A stretch of 64,000 nucleotides of DNA. Origin: Hemibagrus wyckioides (lineage: Eukaryota > Chordata > Actinopteri > Siluriformes > Bagridae). The notes beneath the pieces were generated by a model, which saw only the letters and a list, made by a program, of their open reading frames with translations, had not been told where the DNA came from and did not search any database. A program made the translations under genes and the position numbers. Positions 31,566 through 63,170 of the stretch are shown in pieces (positions within the stretch are counted from its first letter, which is position 1; the number at the start of each line of letters is the position of its first letter). The stretch lies in contig NC_080716.1 of the NCBI RefSeq assembly GCF_019097595.1, positions 28,892,401-28,956,400 of the forward strand, in the 5' to 3' direction.

Positions 31566-31627
31566 TCCTTATAGCGTTGTAATCTGGGCTATAAAGGCAA
31601 CTTTGTGGAAGTGAAGTCGGATTGGTT
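31566..31627 (-). promoter_or_regulatory. mnx1 core promoter (CCAAT and TATA-like box)
   Basis: On the minus strand AACCAATCC (31621-31627) is followed about 50 bases later by GCTATAAGGAG (TATA-like, 31566-31575). The start of transcription would fall near 31540, leaving a 5' UTR of about 70 bases before the ATG at 31468. A GC-rich AGGCGTGTC motif lies just upstream. Spacing is typical of a CCAAT/TATA promoter. The start site is inferred. Confidence 0.55.
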
Positions 31628-31685
31628 GTTGATGACACGCCTACACGCAATGAGTTCAGCCTTACAACCTGCAGGGTTGCCAGAT

Positions 31686-31686
<1 letters not shown>

Positions 31687-31719
<33 letters not shown>
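31687..31719. repeat. (TC)n microsatellite upstream of mnx1
   Basis: Perfect TC repeat; on the mnx1 strand a GA tract about 120 bases upstream of the TATA-like box. Confidence 0.9.
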
Positions 31720-31721
<2 letters not shown>

Positions 31722-32578
31722 TCATTTCTTTTTTAAATAAATATCTAAACACTGTTTAAAAACACATTAAATATAGGGGGAAAAATCGAAACAGAAAATA
31801 TATAGTGACCAGTGGATAGGTGGAACAGAGAATGCAAAAAAGCAAATCAATCGAATTTCAAGCTCTATGAGAAATGAACGATTAACTCTTTAAAAGTAAA
31901 AAAGTTAAAACGATTTAAAATGGTCTAAATTTAGTTGTTCATAAATTAAAGAAAAGGCTTTCTTCACATTTTCATTAGAACCCAACAAGAATTTTTCCAT
32001 AAGTATTTTTCCATACATTTTGTTTAATCTGTTTTTTTTTCTTGTTTGTTTTTTTCTTGTTTTTGTTTTGTGTTTCATGTAGCCAATGTTGTACTTCTAC
32101 AGAATTTATTTCACCCTGAATTATTTCCTCAAAGATTTTTAAAATCTTTGATTGATTGGGATTGCATAATAAAGATGGATCAAATTAGTTGCTGATATTT
32201 TATTTTTGTTTATTGAGTAGCTGATGAATACAAAATACACTAATATATTATATGAATGTATAGTTTTATTTCTTTTTTTATTTTCATTTTATTTCTTTAA
32301 TTGAATGGGTTTTTTTTTTAAATTTTATCTTAACATTATTATGGATTATGTATAATATTCTGAACATGAAGTATCTTGTGTGGGTTTGGTGTCGAGTGAA
32401 GAGAATATCACACACCTCTCTTTACTTCTTTCTTTTTATTTCTTTTTTTCTTCAACAGGTCTACATGGCTACTGTGTAACCTGTTAACAGACCACCCACT
32501 GCACTTAACCCACCCGGCTCCTAGTGCACTTAAACCACTCCACTCCCACTGCAGTCTCATTTCCACTGCATAGCTAAG
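31720..32578. other. mnx1 upstream region, AT-rich
   Basis: AT-rich sequence with T-runs. No gene. No clear regulatory block stands out. Confidence 0.4.
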
Positions 32579-32607
32579 GCTGTCTGTCTGTCTGTCTGTC
32601 TGTCTGT

Positions 32608-32693
<86 letters not shown>
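32579..32693. repeat. (CTGT)n(CTAT)n microsatellite
   Basis: A short CTGT block followed by a long perfect CTAT block. Confidence 0.95.
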
Positions 32694-32694
<1 letters not shown>

Positions 32695-32814
32695 AGACTA
32701 AATAAAACAATAAAATTAATATCAGATGAGATATTTTTTTGACTCTTTAAAGAATAATGAAATTACTCTCATCCCTTCCTATATATTTGGGGCATTAATG
32801 TAATAGAAAGGTGG

Positions 32815-33890
32815 AGAGTTGATGGAGTGATGGGAAAGGAATTACATGATAGAGAGATTTAATGATGAAGTGATTAAGGGTTGAAGTCGTGGAGGACTTG
32901 ACTAATGGCACTGATGAAGGGAGGAAGTGGACAGACGTAATAGATAAATGAAGATGGGAGATGGAGAAGAGCAGGTGGACATTAGTGGAATGGGTTAATA
33001 AAAGAGAAGACGGAGTGATGGAGTGGAGGAATGGAGGACAGATGAATGAAATCAGGAAGGAGGCCAGGATTGAGAGATAAAGTGATTACATTTAGAAGAA
33101 TGAAGAGGTGGAGCAATGTGTTTGGAGTGATGGAGGGATAAAATGAGAAGTTGGAGAGATAAAGTAACAGTTTTCAAAAAGTGACAGGGACATAATGATG
33201 GAGGAATAAAGTGAAAAGGAAAGGAGAGAGTAATGGGTGGATGGTGTGATGGGGTTGGAGCGACCGAGTGGTGGAGGAGTGGAGTAATAGAAGAGATTAG
33301 AGGTGGAGAGATGGAGTGGTGGAAGAATAAAGTGATGGAGGAGCAAAGAGATGGGGTTGATGTGATAAAGAGTAAAGCTTAGAATAATGCAAGCATGGAG
33401 TGAGGGTGTGATGGAGTGATAGAGGGTGGTAGTTATGGAGAGATATAGTGATAAAGGGATGGAGTGAGGGTGTGATGGAGTGATAGAGGGTGGTATTTAT
33501 GGAGAGATGTAGTGGTAAAGGGGTGGAGTGATGGAGTGATAGAGGGTGGTAGTTATGGGGAGATGTAGTGATAAAGGGATGGAGTGACAGAGGAGTGTAG
33601 ATAAAGGGATGGGGTGATGAAGGGATAGAGTGGAGTAGGGGTGCAATAATAGAGGGATGAAGGATGATAGCGGGACAGAGATAGAGTGATGGAAGAATGT
33701 AGTGATAGAGGGATGGGGTAATGGAGGGATGGGAGGCAGCGATAAAAGGAAAGCGTGATGGAGAGATTGTGGGTTGTAGAGATGCATGAGTGAAATTTAG
33801 AATAGTCAAAAGGAATGATAAAGGGATGGACAGATGGAGTTGGAGTAACAGAGGGATGGAGCGACGGAGGAGTGGATTGATGTTTTTCTC
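32815..33890. repeat. Degenerate GGAGTGATGGAG minisatellite
   Basis: About 1 kb of imperfect purine-rich units built from GATGGAGTGATAGAGGG and GGAGTGATGGA, with longer near-repeats around 33400-33560 (GGTGTGATGGAGTGATAGAG twice). The long open frames on the minus strand (33297-33950) simply reflect this repetition. Confidence 0.85.
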
Positions 33891-33992
33891 TCTCTCTCTA
33901 ATTAGCCTCTGGAAGCTAATGGAGTGAAAGGGAGAGAGAATGAGTGACATCGGGTTTGCCCTTCACCTGGCTCTCAATCAGGCTGATGAGCT

Positions 33993-34029
<37 letters not shown>

Positions 34030-34150
34030 ATTAGCTCAGGGGAAATCACTAAATCCCACAGGGACTTTTCCTCTCGGTCGCTGACTCACGTGCAACAGGA
34101 CACGCGCTTTTCTTTCACGCCACGTGCCGTTAACCTCCTAACCAGTCTTA
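33891..34150. promoter_or_regulatory. Candidate regulatory block upstream of mnx1
   Basis: CTCTAATTAGCCTCTGGAAG and TTCACCTGGCTCTCAATCAG flank a (CT)n tract at about 33992-34025. It is followed by TCACGTGCAACAGG and CCACGTGCCGTTAACC (E-box-like). The evidence is motif content only. Confidence 0.3.
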
Positions 34151-35395
34151 ATTAAGTTTAAAGACTTTATTAATTTGTCTTGTCTTTCAAATCTAATTAA
34201 AGATCCGTGTTTTCTTTGTTTATAATATAGATTCAAATTTATGTTCTTATCCGGCGCAACAGATTTTATTGTGGAAACATTGATTGACTGGTTGCTAGAC
34301 GTTTTAGCTCTGATTTAGCTACATTTTATGGAACATTAATGTTAAAAAACAAAACAGAAAAGCAAACAAAGAAAGAAAACCCAGCAGTCTCAAGCCAACA
34401 AAATAAACCGCGTCGTAAATAAACCTTGATCTGTTGAATAAACACTGATATTATATTCACATTATTCATTTAAATGAAATATTTCCATGTGAACCTAAAT
34501 ATATGACGTGTGTCGAAATATTCCTCTGTCAACACCGACAATTCCATCTTAATCCATTTAGTTTATTTTTATTTTGAATTACTTGACAAAACAATCCCCA
34601 CAGATCTTCCTTCCAAAGTCCTTAATATTTCAATAAATGTCAATAAAATCAACAATATTTCTTTTTATTTCAATTAACCCGTTCAAGTATATGTAATTAT
34701 TCGAAACTAAAAATGCTAAATATCATAAAACACTGTGAAATTAAAATAAAAAAAAAAAATCAAAAAATCAATACCTCAATATTATTAAATTATTTTATAC
34801 AACAGCAGGAAATTAAATAGCTGGCTGTTTCCGAAATGCAAAATGTTTATACAAATATGTTTAAAATTTGTTATAAGTTATAGGCAACATTACGGGAATC
34901 AGAACATCTCAGAAAGAAGGTCACATCGACAAAACTGGAAGAATCTACTGAAAATAGCTGCTGATCTGGCTCCTGAAACAGTACTGATTAAACGACTATT
35001 CACATAAAATAAATAGAACCGTGTTATAACAAAATCAATAAATCATCAAAACATTATGACGAATTGAGGAAATGTTTCAACTTACCTGAAATTGCCTATA
35101 GGTTAAACAGCAGGGGTTACACAACTGTACTGTTTTATCTCATTTTGTATATTTATTTAACTTTATTTTTTATTTTAATGTTGACAAGTCATTCAAGATC
35201 TGATTAAACGAATGAGGATAAACGTGCACTGGTGAAATAATCATGTTAAAACAGCTTCAAGGTTTTGAATTTTATCGGTAAGCAAACTAGGATACAATAA
35301 TATTAGGATACTAAACAAAACAAATAAAGTTCAAACAAACCTAGAAACAAAACACTCCTTGGCAAAGACTCCTCCATTCTACTACTACTGCTACT
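34151..35395. other. Intergenic, AT-rich
   Basis: AT-rich DNA without ORFs or named repeats. Confidence 0.4.
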
Positions 35396-35397
35396 AC

Positions 35398-35437
<40 letters not shown>

Positions 35438-35525
35438 TGAGACTGATTGTTGCTAATTGCGTTAAATAAATTGTGAGTTCTTTTTTTTTAATTTAGTGAA
35501 ATTTCATATTTGTGATGTAATATTG

Positions 35526-35588
<63 letters not shown>

Positions 35589-35589
35589 C

Positions 35590-35626
<37 letters not shown>

Positions 35627-35825
35627 AATTAGGACTGCGTACAATCTCCGATTTTTTTTGGCATTTATTTTATTTATTTATTTACATTTTTTCTCGCATG
35701 TACAATTTTTTTATTTCAACATTTAAACAGTCCTACTTTTTCTCAAATGAGGATTTCCATCATCATCATCATCATCATCATCATCTTCTTCTTCTTCTTC
35801 TTCATCTTCTTTTTCCACTTTTATT
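35396..35825. repeat. Cluster of trinucleotide microsatellites
   Basis: (ATA)n at 35396-35436, (TTA)n then (GTA)n at 35527-35625, and (ATC)n then (TTC)n at 35758-35805, within 430 bases. Confidence 0.9.
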
Positions 35826-35879
35826 TTTATTTATTTAAAAAACCCATATCGGTGATTTGCTTTTCGTTGTGAATCAGGC

Positions 35880-36480
35880 ACCATGTTGTTAAGAGAAGTC
35901 GGGCTGTTCAGGCCGGCGGCAGTGAACCCAACACCCCCCCCCCCTCCCCGGCTTTAATTTCATTAAGGGAGCGCAGGAATATTGCGATTAAAGCGGCTAG
36001 TGAAATATGAAGGCGTTTAACACTGGCCTGCAGCAATCCCAGAGATTTATCACTCTTTTTTTTCATCACATCAAGTGAGGGTGAAATGAATATTTCCACC
36101 CTGAGATGGAGGCTGACCTCCCAGGAGGAGGCTGAGAGAGGGGGGAAAAAAAAAAAACCCCTCAACCTCTTCGGCTTTCCCTCAAAGCTTCTGTAATCAC
36201 TTCTCCAATTAACTAGAGTACAAATCACAGTGACGAATGGAAATAGTTTAGATCTGAATTATCCGAGCTAAATGTGTTCATTATGAAAAGACAATTTAAA
36301 GGGGGGAAACCTCGCGCTGTCTCTTTTATTGCAATAAATACTACATTTAATTACACTGGCACAAAGTGGTGCAGCCTGCAGCACAGCTTTTAAACACATT
36401 TGGGACTCATAATCATTTTAACCCATTTAATTAGCCCGGGATGGCTGATGTGGGCAGGTTATTTGGGGTTATTTAGGGTT
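35880..36480. promoter_or_regulatory. Candidate conserved non-coding block between mnx1 and ube3c
   Basis: About 600 bases of repeat-poor sequence with GTTTAACACTGGCCTGCAGC, CTTCTCCAATTAACTAGAG, ACTACATTTAATTACACTGG and ATTTAATTAGCCCGGG. Dense TAATTA/CAATTA sites, GC-balanced segments and lack of transposon sequence suggest an enhancer of mnx1. A C-run at 35934-35944 and an A-run near 36147 interrupt it. Confidence 0.45.
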
Positions 36481-36605
36481 CTTGGCCAGCTTCGATTTTA
36501 GTCTTAATATTTTTTTCCAGGACTGCTGAGTTCATTTCTCTAAAACACGCGCCATATGTCGCTATTTCTCAGAGGTGTGTTTCAGCTAAACAGCGGCATT
36601 CTCTC

Positions 36606-36644
36606 GTGCGCGCGCGCGCGCGTTTGTGTGTGTGCGTGCGTGTA
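36606..36644. repeat. (GC)n/(TG)n tract
   Basis: Alternating purine-pyrimidine GCGCGC followed by GTGTGTGCGTGC, a sequence type prone to Z-DNA. Confidence 0.8.
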
Positions 36645-37254
36645 ATAGGGTGGAAGTGTCTAAATCTAAATATAAAAATATGACACGTTTTACCTTATAT
36701 GGATATTGGGTAACAGCAGAGCAGCAATAATTTGTGTCTTGGGATTTTTCCTCTTTATATCATTGTCATTCCTCTCTATAGCTTGTTTTTATACACATGA
36801 GAATTAAATGTTGTCCTTCCAAAGGCATGGTGCAAGACATAGCAGTATGCAAGACAAGCGCAGGACAATAAATACACTGAATATTGGCTGTAACGTGTGA
36901 ACTATTGGCTGGGCAGCAACAATAAGTATAAATAGACACAATTACAAGAGAGGGGCAGGAGAGCAGTTGTTAGATAATCAGGCATGATCTATGAGAACGT
37001 TTGATGTAATTGTACTAACATATGTACAACTCTGTTACAGCATCTCCGCTGGTGTCCCTCAAGGCTCAATATTGGGTCCTCTTCTGTTCTCCCGCTAACC
37101 TCCTCCCCTCTCAGTGACACTGCATCCTCATATTCATTTTCATTCCACTGTTATGTTGATGACACTCGAGATTCCTTAGATGCTCGTGTTCCTGTTTGGA
37201 AAGCAGCACTTGCAAATAAAAAACAGAATTTGGGATAGTGTTTATTTTCACCTA

Positions 37255-37560
37255 GCCAGCAGCTGCTGAGTTCTGGATCCTGATTGGTCAAAATGTATTG
37301 ATTCATTTTCTATAACAGCAGCCCTGACAGTATAGTGCAGCAACAAATCACAGGTTAATATTAATATATATTAATATGCAGCATTTCTAAAGTAACAGTA
37401 GTTGTCTAGCAGATGCTCCACAAAGCGTGACACAAAAAGAGATTTTGCTCAAACTATAAAGTGTTATTATTTAACAAAAAAACAGACAGGTTTTTATGTA
37501 AAAAAATAATTTTTCATACTCATGGAAAGAGTCTCCAGCTCTAAAGCTTTCTGACATCTT
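37255..37560 (+). repeat. Dispersed repeat family copy
   Basis: It has GATCCTGATTGGTCAAAATG, then CTGACAGTATAGTGCAGC, TAAAGTAACAG and GGAAAGAGTCTCCAG in the same order as the copy in nom1 intron 6. Confidence 0.75.
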
Positions 37561-37744
37561 CAGGACAGAGGATTTTATCATTATTTAAGAAGAAGTACAA
37601 AGAAAGTGTGTAGTAACTACTGCATAAACATTGGATAAATGGATAAACATTTATCTTTTTTTAATAAAATGGTATTTGTTGTCAAAATGCTGTGGAATAA
37701 GTGGAACAAATGTTCGGAATGCTCTGTTATAGAAAAAAATAAAT

Positions 37745-38276
37745 AACTTCAGGATGCTAACAGTGACTCTCTTTCATCACACCAATCTACTGTGGATTAT
37801 TTTCCTATAAAAGCAAAACACAGTGTGATTTATTCCGTACACAGCGTCTCTGGAGCAGAGGGAGTAATGGGGTTTCCCTCTACACTCTGAGCTCCTTCAG
37901 GGTTCTTCGGCTGTTCCTTTAAGGAAACCTGTAAAAGGTTCTATGTAGAAATATTTTAAAAAAGTAAAATCCTAATAAATCATCACAATAATGATGATGT
38001 ATTGGTTTAGATGGTGTCATATGATCACTGAAGAGCCTGAGCTGTTTCCTTGAAATGACTGGGGTGTGTGTGTGTGTGTGTGAGTGTGTGTGTTTGTGTT
38101 TGTGTGTGTGTGTGTGTGTGTGTGAATGAAGTTTAACACACATACAGTACTATACTCCATGACCTAAAAGTTAATGCCGGAAGTGCTCTTGACACTTTAC
38201 GAATCACTCAACACAAATCAGCCAATAGAATTTTAGGGTCTCTGAGTCGGTCCAATCGCGTGTGAGCATTTTGTCG
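37745..38276 (+). repeat. Direct duplication, copy 1 (ube3c promoter side)
   Basis: Collinear with 39715-40242. Shared blocks include TTATTTTCCTATAAAAGCA, CACTCTGAG, CCTTCAGGGTTCTTCG, GGAAACCTGTAAA, GAAGAGCCTGAGCTGTTTCC, a (TG)n tract, GACCTAAAAGTTAATGCCGG and CCAATCGCGTGTGAGC. The first third resembles the dispersed repeat family. The last 120 bases are found only in these two places in the window and lie just before the ube3c first exon. Confidence 0.9.
38066..38125. repeat. (TG)n microsatellite
   Basis: Slightly interrupted TG repeat inside duplication copy 1. The matching tract in copy 2 is at 40032-40063. Confidence 0.9.
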
Positions 38277-38420
38277 ATGGGCGGAACAACGGCTCTGTTG
38301 TGTTTCTGGAAGCTACCAGCTGGGGAAAAGAGGAAAAAGCAGCACTGTTTTCCTTTCATTTTTCTCCGATTTTCCCCTCTCTCTCTTGCCGCTAATCTGA
38401 ATCACCATTCAGTAAAACAG
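38160..38420 (+). promoter_or_regulatory. ube3c promoter and probable non-coding first exon
   Basis: CCAAT-type motifs (AGCCAATAG and TCCAATCGCG) lie at about 38220-38260. Downstream is a pyrimidine-rich stretch, then ATTCAGTAAAACAG followed by GTAAAA at 38421, a good splice donor. The ube3c coding start lies in the next exon (acceptor at 40541), so a non-coding exon ending at 38420 is the simplest model. Motifs of the AAAATGGCGGC type follow at about 38552 in the intron, as at many housekeeping promoters. The exon's 5' end is unknown. Confidence 0.55.
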
Positions 38421-39219
38421 GTAAAAGATTTTGTTTTTAAAAAAGCTTAGACACGGTTAAAAAGAAATCTGAACAGAAGTCACTACCGAAGAGGAAGGCA
38501 ATGTGCGAAAGCGTTAGCGCCGGCTAAAGCTAATTAGCTCTTTTACGAATTAAAATGGCGGCTTACTGTTAGCTAATATAGACATTAATTTTTTTTGGAG
38601 GGATGAGACAATGGTGGAATATTTTTTTTGATCACACGAACCGAAGTGGTGTGATTAGAAGAGATGTTGTGGGACTCATCACGCTGAGTCATTAGCTATC
38701 TAGCGTGTTCGCTAAACTAGAATACCGTGCGTCCACCCTGTAGCAGCGCACTACTTAGGGTGCGAATGAATGGCGGATCGCGCCCTATCTAGTGGACTTG
38801 GTTTTCAATATGGCGCTGTTTGGGCTGCGGCCTGTAGCCTGACGGTTATAATCGTTTAGTATATGGTTATTTCTGTCGGTTTATTTCGATTAAACTCTTA
38901 TATCCACGAAGGTTATTTATCCAGCGTTACACTACAACATATTACTAACTGATTATCTTTTTTAAAGCCTTTTTATTTTAGCCAGGGATTTCTACCTAGC
39001 TAAGCTGATCTCTGTTTGCTCGTGAATATCGTTATGATTTATTTAAGAAAACAACAGCCCTTATATCTAGAATAATATAAGCAACAAAATTAGTGTTTAA
39101 TATCTTTTCTTTATTTTTGGGAAGTTTGATATCTTGCCTTGGCTTCATAGCTAGCTAGCAGGATGTAAACATGGACACATTGTAACCTTCACCGTTTATA
39201 TTTACATTTACTTACTTCC

Positions 39220-39580
39220 TGTTCCTGATCTGTTATAGCAGCTACAAACAGACGTTTCCTAAAAAGCTTACATTTAAAAAAACAACAACATAAAAACTCT
39301 ATTACCTCCTTATCGCCGTGCACATTTCTTGTGAACGAGCCCTTTCTGTGGAAACGGAACATATTGAGCCCATATATGGTTCTTCCGGTTGGAAGTGCAT
39401 AATTGATCAGAATGTTTCTGTTTATGTGGAGTGTTTGCTTTACACATCCCACTGAATGAGCTGTTGCTATGGAAACTAGCACGTGTTAGAACACGGGCTT
39501 TGATATAAACCTGCGCTCCTGTCAGACTGCTGTTATAGGAAGCTAATCAACGACCAATCAGAATCCAGAATTCAGCATAC
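39220..39580 (-). repeat. Dispersed repeat family copy, inverted
   Basis: On the minus strand it reads GAATTCTGGATTCTGATTGG, then CCTATAACAGCAGTCTGACAG and TTTCCATAGCAACAGCTCAT, matching the family seen in nom1 intron 6. Confidence 0.75.
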
Positions 39581-39714
39581 ATTAGACATAGTGATGTATC
39601 TCTGACATTTTTTGGGTCGCGATTCTTAGCTGAGTCACTCAGATGTAGAATGCAGTGTGTGTGTGTATAAGTGTAAGAGGAACACACAGATTTTTAACAG
39701 TCGTGGAAGGAGTC

Positions 39715-40031
39715 TCCAGTGTCGGCGACTCTACCAGTGACTCTGCTTCATCACACCAATCTGCTGTTGATTATTTTCCTATAAAAGCACAACACGGTGA
39801 TGTTCTTTTTGCAGAACTGGTCAGACGGAGCAATGGGGTTTCCCCTCTACACTCTGAGGTCCTTCAGGGTTCTTCGCTTGTTCCTTTGAGGAAACCTGTA
39901 AAGGTTCTATGTAGAAATCTAATGTTTCTAAAATGTTTCCAAGAAGAATCCTGACAAATCATTACAATTATGAGGTTTAGATGGTTTTTTATATGATCAG
40001 TGAAGAGCCTGAGCTGTTTCCTGAAATGACT

Positions 40032-40069
<38 letters not shown>

Positions 40070-40242
40070 TAAATGCAGTTTAAATCCATGTCCTATACAC
40101 ACTCACATACATATAGTGTGCATGACCTAAAAGTTAATGCCGGAAGTGCTCTTGACACTTTACAAAATCATTCAACACGTATTAGCCAATCGAATTTTAG
40201 GGGCGTCTCTGAGTCCGTCCAATCGCGTGTGAGCATTTTTTC
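39715..40242 (+). repeat. Direct duplication, copy 2 (ube3c intron 1)
   Basis: Second copy of 37745-38276, offset by about 1.97 kb and in the same orientation. It keeps the CCAATCGCGTGTGAGC promoter motif but stops before the first exon, where copy 1 continues into ATGGGCGGAACAACGG and copy 2 into AGTTATTTAACAGGCG. Confidence 0.9.
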
Positions 40243-40581
40243 GAGTTATTTAACAGGCGTGGAAGGAGTCTCCAGTGTCAGCGCTTCGAGTTTAAGCCGT
40301 GAGTTGCACTTGATCAGCATCGTGACAAATGTAACCATAAACGGATAAAAAGTGCAACGAGTCATCCTTTGGTCAGTGGTGTAAGAAGAATAAAACAATT
40401 CAGGACGCTGTGGCCACATCACACCACCTTGTCAGTGATCATTTTTTTTTAGAACTGTATACCTCGAAGTGATTTATTCCTGACCTCATGCACAGTTTGT
40501 CCTGTTGAGTGACCATCTCATCCTCATCTTTCTGTACACAGGACATTGTGGCCGCTGCAGCTCGATGGGAAAAGTGTAGCC

Positions 40582-60252
<19,671 letters not shown>

Positions 60253-60559
60253 GTGCGTATATGGGAGGGGCATTAAATTGGATAACTGATAGCTTTTGCA
60301 TAGGAACTCCACATTTTGACATCAGCGTATTGTATAGTATGACATATCATCCAATCAAGATAGGAGTCTGGTACAGTTAAAGCCCCCGTCTGAAATGGAT
60401 TTCAAATATTGACTTTGTGATCTGAGGCCCATAATCACGATATTAAACTATAACAGTGGTTTTGTGTAGAAGAGTCACCATTTCTCGTCGAAACATTTTA
60501 CAGGATGCTGAGTTTTTCCTGGTGGTCTGTTTTCTAGACATGAGCCAGCTTGGCCTCAG

Positions 60560-61120
60560 CCCATCATATGCATTTATGTGAATTTTTTAGCACAAGGCAG
60601 CTCATCAGACTATCTACTGGGCTAGCTAAAAGTCTAGCTACAACTTTTGCTACATGGCTACATGTCTAGCTAAGAGTCTAGATGCAAGTCTAGCTGCAAG
60701 GCTAGATACATGGCTACAAGTCTAGCTACATGCCTAGCCACAAGGCTAGACACATGGCTAACTATAAACCTATTTACATGGCTATCTACAAGTCTAGCTG
60801 CTGGACTAGCTATAAGCCTAGCTACAAGTCTAGCTATTGTGCTTGTTACAAGCCTAGCTACTTGACTAACTACATGACAGGCTAAAAGTCTAGCTACAAG
60901 TCTAGCTACCTGGTTACAAGTCTATGTACAAGTCTAGCTACAACGATAGCTACATGACTAGCTATAAGTCTAGCTACATGGTTAGCCACAAGGCTAAAAA
61001 CCTGGCTACATGGCTAGCCACAAGTCTAGTGCATGGCTTACACGTTTAGCTCCAAGTTTAGCTACTAGTCTAGCTGAATGGCTAACCATAGGTCTAGCTA
61101 CATTGCTAGCTACAAGTCTA
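60560..61120. repeat. CTAGCTACAAGT minisatellite in ube3c intron 19
   Basis: About 45 diverged 10-13-base units such as TCTAGCTACAAG, CTAGCTACATGG and GGCTAGCCACAAG fill 560 bases. The unit contains the palindrome-like CTAG and AGCT. Non-coding. Confidence 0.88.
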
Positions 61121-61793
61121 GTTTATTTTCCCTTTTTGATCTGATTAGTGACTGACAACATGACATGTCTGGAAAATAAAAACAGCTGATGGTGAAAACA
61201 TGTCGAATCTTTAAAGATGAGTACAGAGGACAATATGCATTTATTCTGTCTACATAGTTAGCTGTTGTTGAATCCTCCTGGCATGCAGTATTACTTCATC
61301 CTCTGCTCCGCGGCTAACAGTGAGCTAGCTGCTGGTGTGGGTTAGCAGAGCGTGTGGTTGGATTATTAAGCAGTGGTGTGAGGCTGCAGTAATAAAGGCA
61401 GTGTTTGATTTGTGTTATGTGTCTGTGTGAGTGTAGAGAGCTGGTGATAAGGCACACTGCTGTGTTGATCTGTTCCTCTAGCTTTTATCAGAACTGGATT
61501 AAACCAAGAAATGAGCAAATGATGATGATTAGATTAGAAAAGTCAACAGAACCTTTTATCAACATCAATTCTCACAGCTTCAGTCTAGACTGGATTTCAA
61601 CAGCTGATTAGATACAGACACTGTTTTTGCTCCCAGCCGCTTTCATGTGTGTCGTGTTCACTATCCGTTCATCTGGATTTATTGGGCCATTACTTTTTCA
61701 TCTCCATCTCTGTTTATATTGTTTTTTTTCGTATTTTTCGTTATGTTTTTATTTGTTAATCCCCTTGTCTTTTAAATTAAATTATTCACTTTT

Positions 61794-62305
61794 CTTCCTT
61801 TCCTTTCCTTTCCTTTCCTTTCCTTTCCTTCCCTTTCCTTCCCTTCCCTTCCCTTCCCTTCCCTTCCCTTCCCTTCCCTTCCCTTCCCTTCCCCCTTCCT
61901 TTCCTTCCCCATTCCTCTTCTCTTCTCTTCTCTTCTCTTCTCTTCTCTTCTCTTCTCTTCTCTTCTCTTCTCTTCTCTTCTCTTCTCTTCTCTTCTCTTC
62001 TCTTCTCTTCTCTTCTCTTCTCTTCTCTTCTCTTCTCTTCTCTTCTCTTCTCTTCCCTTCCCTTCCCTTCCCTTCCCTTCCCATTCATTTCCCTTTCTCT
62101 TCCCTTCCCTTCTACATTCATTTCCCTTTCTCTTCCCTTCCCTTTTACATTAATTTCCCTTTCTCTTCCCGTCCCTTCTACATTCATTTCCCTTTCTCTT
62201 CCCTTCCCTTCTACATTCATTTCCCTTTCTCTTCCCTTCCCTTCTACATTCATTTCCCTTTCTCTTCCCTTCCCTTTTCCATTCCTTTCCCTTTCTCTTC
62301 CCTTC
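61794..62305. repeat. (TTTCC)n/(TTCCC)n/(TCTTC)n polypyrimidine array
   Basis: Pentanucleotide blocks: CCTTT, then CCCTT, then a perfect (TCTTC)n from about 61917 to 62053. These are followed by five 40-base higher-order units containing CTACATTCATTTCCCTTTCT. All pyrimidine on this strand, with long open frames on both strands that are artefacts. Confidence 0.95.
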
Positions 62306-62539
62306 AGGCTTGTGATCCTGACACTTTTCCAGCTCAACATGTCTGTAATAACAAAAAGACAAATATCAGAGGTTTGCTCATTAACTCCACCTCTTTCAGA
62401 TCGCTGTGAACAGAAATCCCATCCTCTGTTGCTGGGGATCAGATCTGTCACGATCCCTCTGGCTTTTACACACACTGATTTACAAACCTGTTTTTTTTTT
62501 CATTAATGCACCCGCATATAGTCCGCCTAAATAAATGAC

Positions 62540-62731
62540 CTCACACCACGATCTGCTCGGCTCCTCGACTCTGGCCCTCCATTAGCCACCGGCCGTGTTT
62601 GTGCTGCTAAATCAGCCGGCGTCATAAATAACCTGCACCCTTTCTGCTGCTAATAGAGTTTTGATCTGTTTTACAGTCACGAGCATCCACGCAGTTCCTG
62701 ACGAGGCATCTCGGGCCACTTATTAGAGACC

Positions 62732-62773
<42 letters not shown>

Positions 62774-63170
62774 TTCAGCAAGGAGCAGAGTTCTTAGTGA
62801 GAAATGGGCCCCTCCCCCAGTCACTTGGTCACTAATGGCTGGGGCAATTAAGGTTTGGGAGATTAATTTGAATTTGACTTTCAATTAACCCTCTTTCTCT
62901 CTTCATAAATACGCTGAAGAGTGGCAGGAAGAGTGGGCTATTGATATTTGTTTAGTGCTGTTATAAAGGCACCTGATGTAGATTAGAATTACATCACTGT
63001 TGCTGTATCGAACACACACACACACACACAAGCATTCATTATACTAATTCATGATTAAGGTCTGTCCGCATTGCCCAGGCTAATGCGATACACTCCCGTT
63101 AGAGCTTTGATGGACTCGAATAAAGTGTTTAAACTACTTACTGAATTTATTACCGCTTTGTTTTAAAGGT
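62540..63170. promoter_or_regulatory. Candidate conserved non-coding block in ube3c intron 19
   Basis: Unique sequence with CCTCCATTAGCCACCGGCC, GCTGCTAATAGAGTTTTG, GGGGCAATTAAGGTTTGGG, ATTAATTTGAATTTGAC and CTAATTCATGATTAAGG, interrupted by two (CA)n tracts (62733-62771, 63012-63030). It is enhancer-like by motif content and lack of transposons. Confidence 0.45.

Noticed and set aside
33297..33950. 217-codon minus-strand frame
   Set aside because: It lies in the degenerate GGAGTGATGGAG array; composition is only Ser/His/Pro/Leu repeats.
61627..62409. 260-codon open frame on the plus strand, and long minus-strand frames in the same place
   Set aside because: They consist of translated TCTTC/CCCTT repeats; no domain and no splice context.
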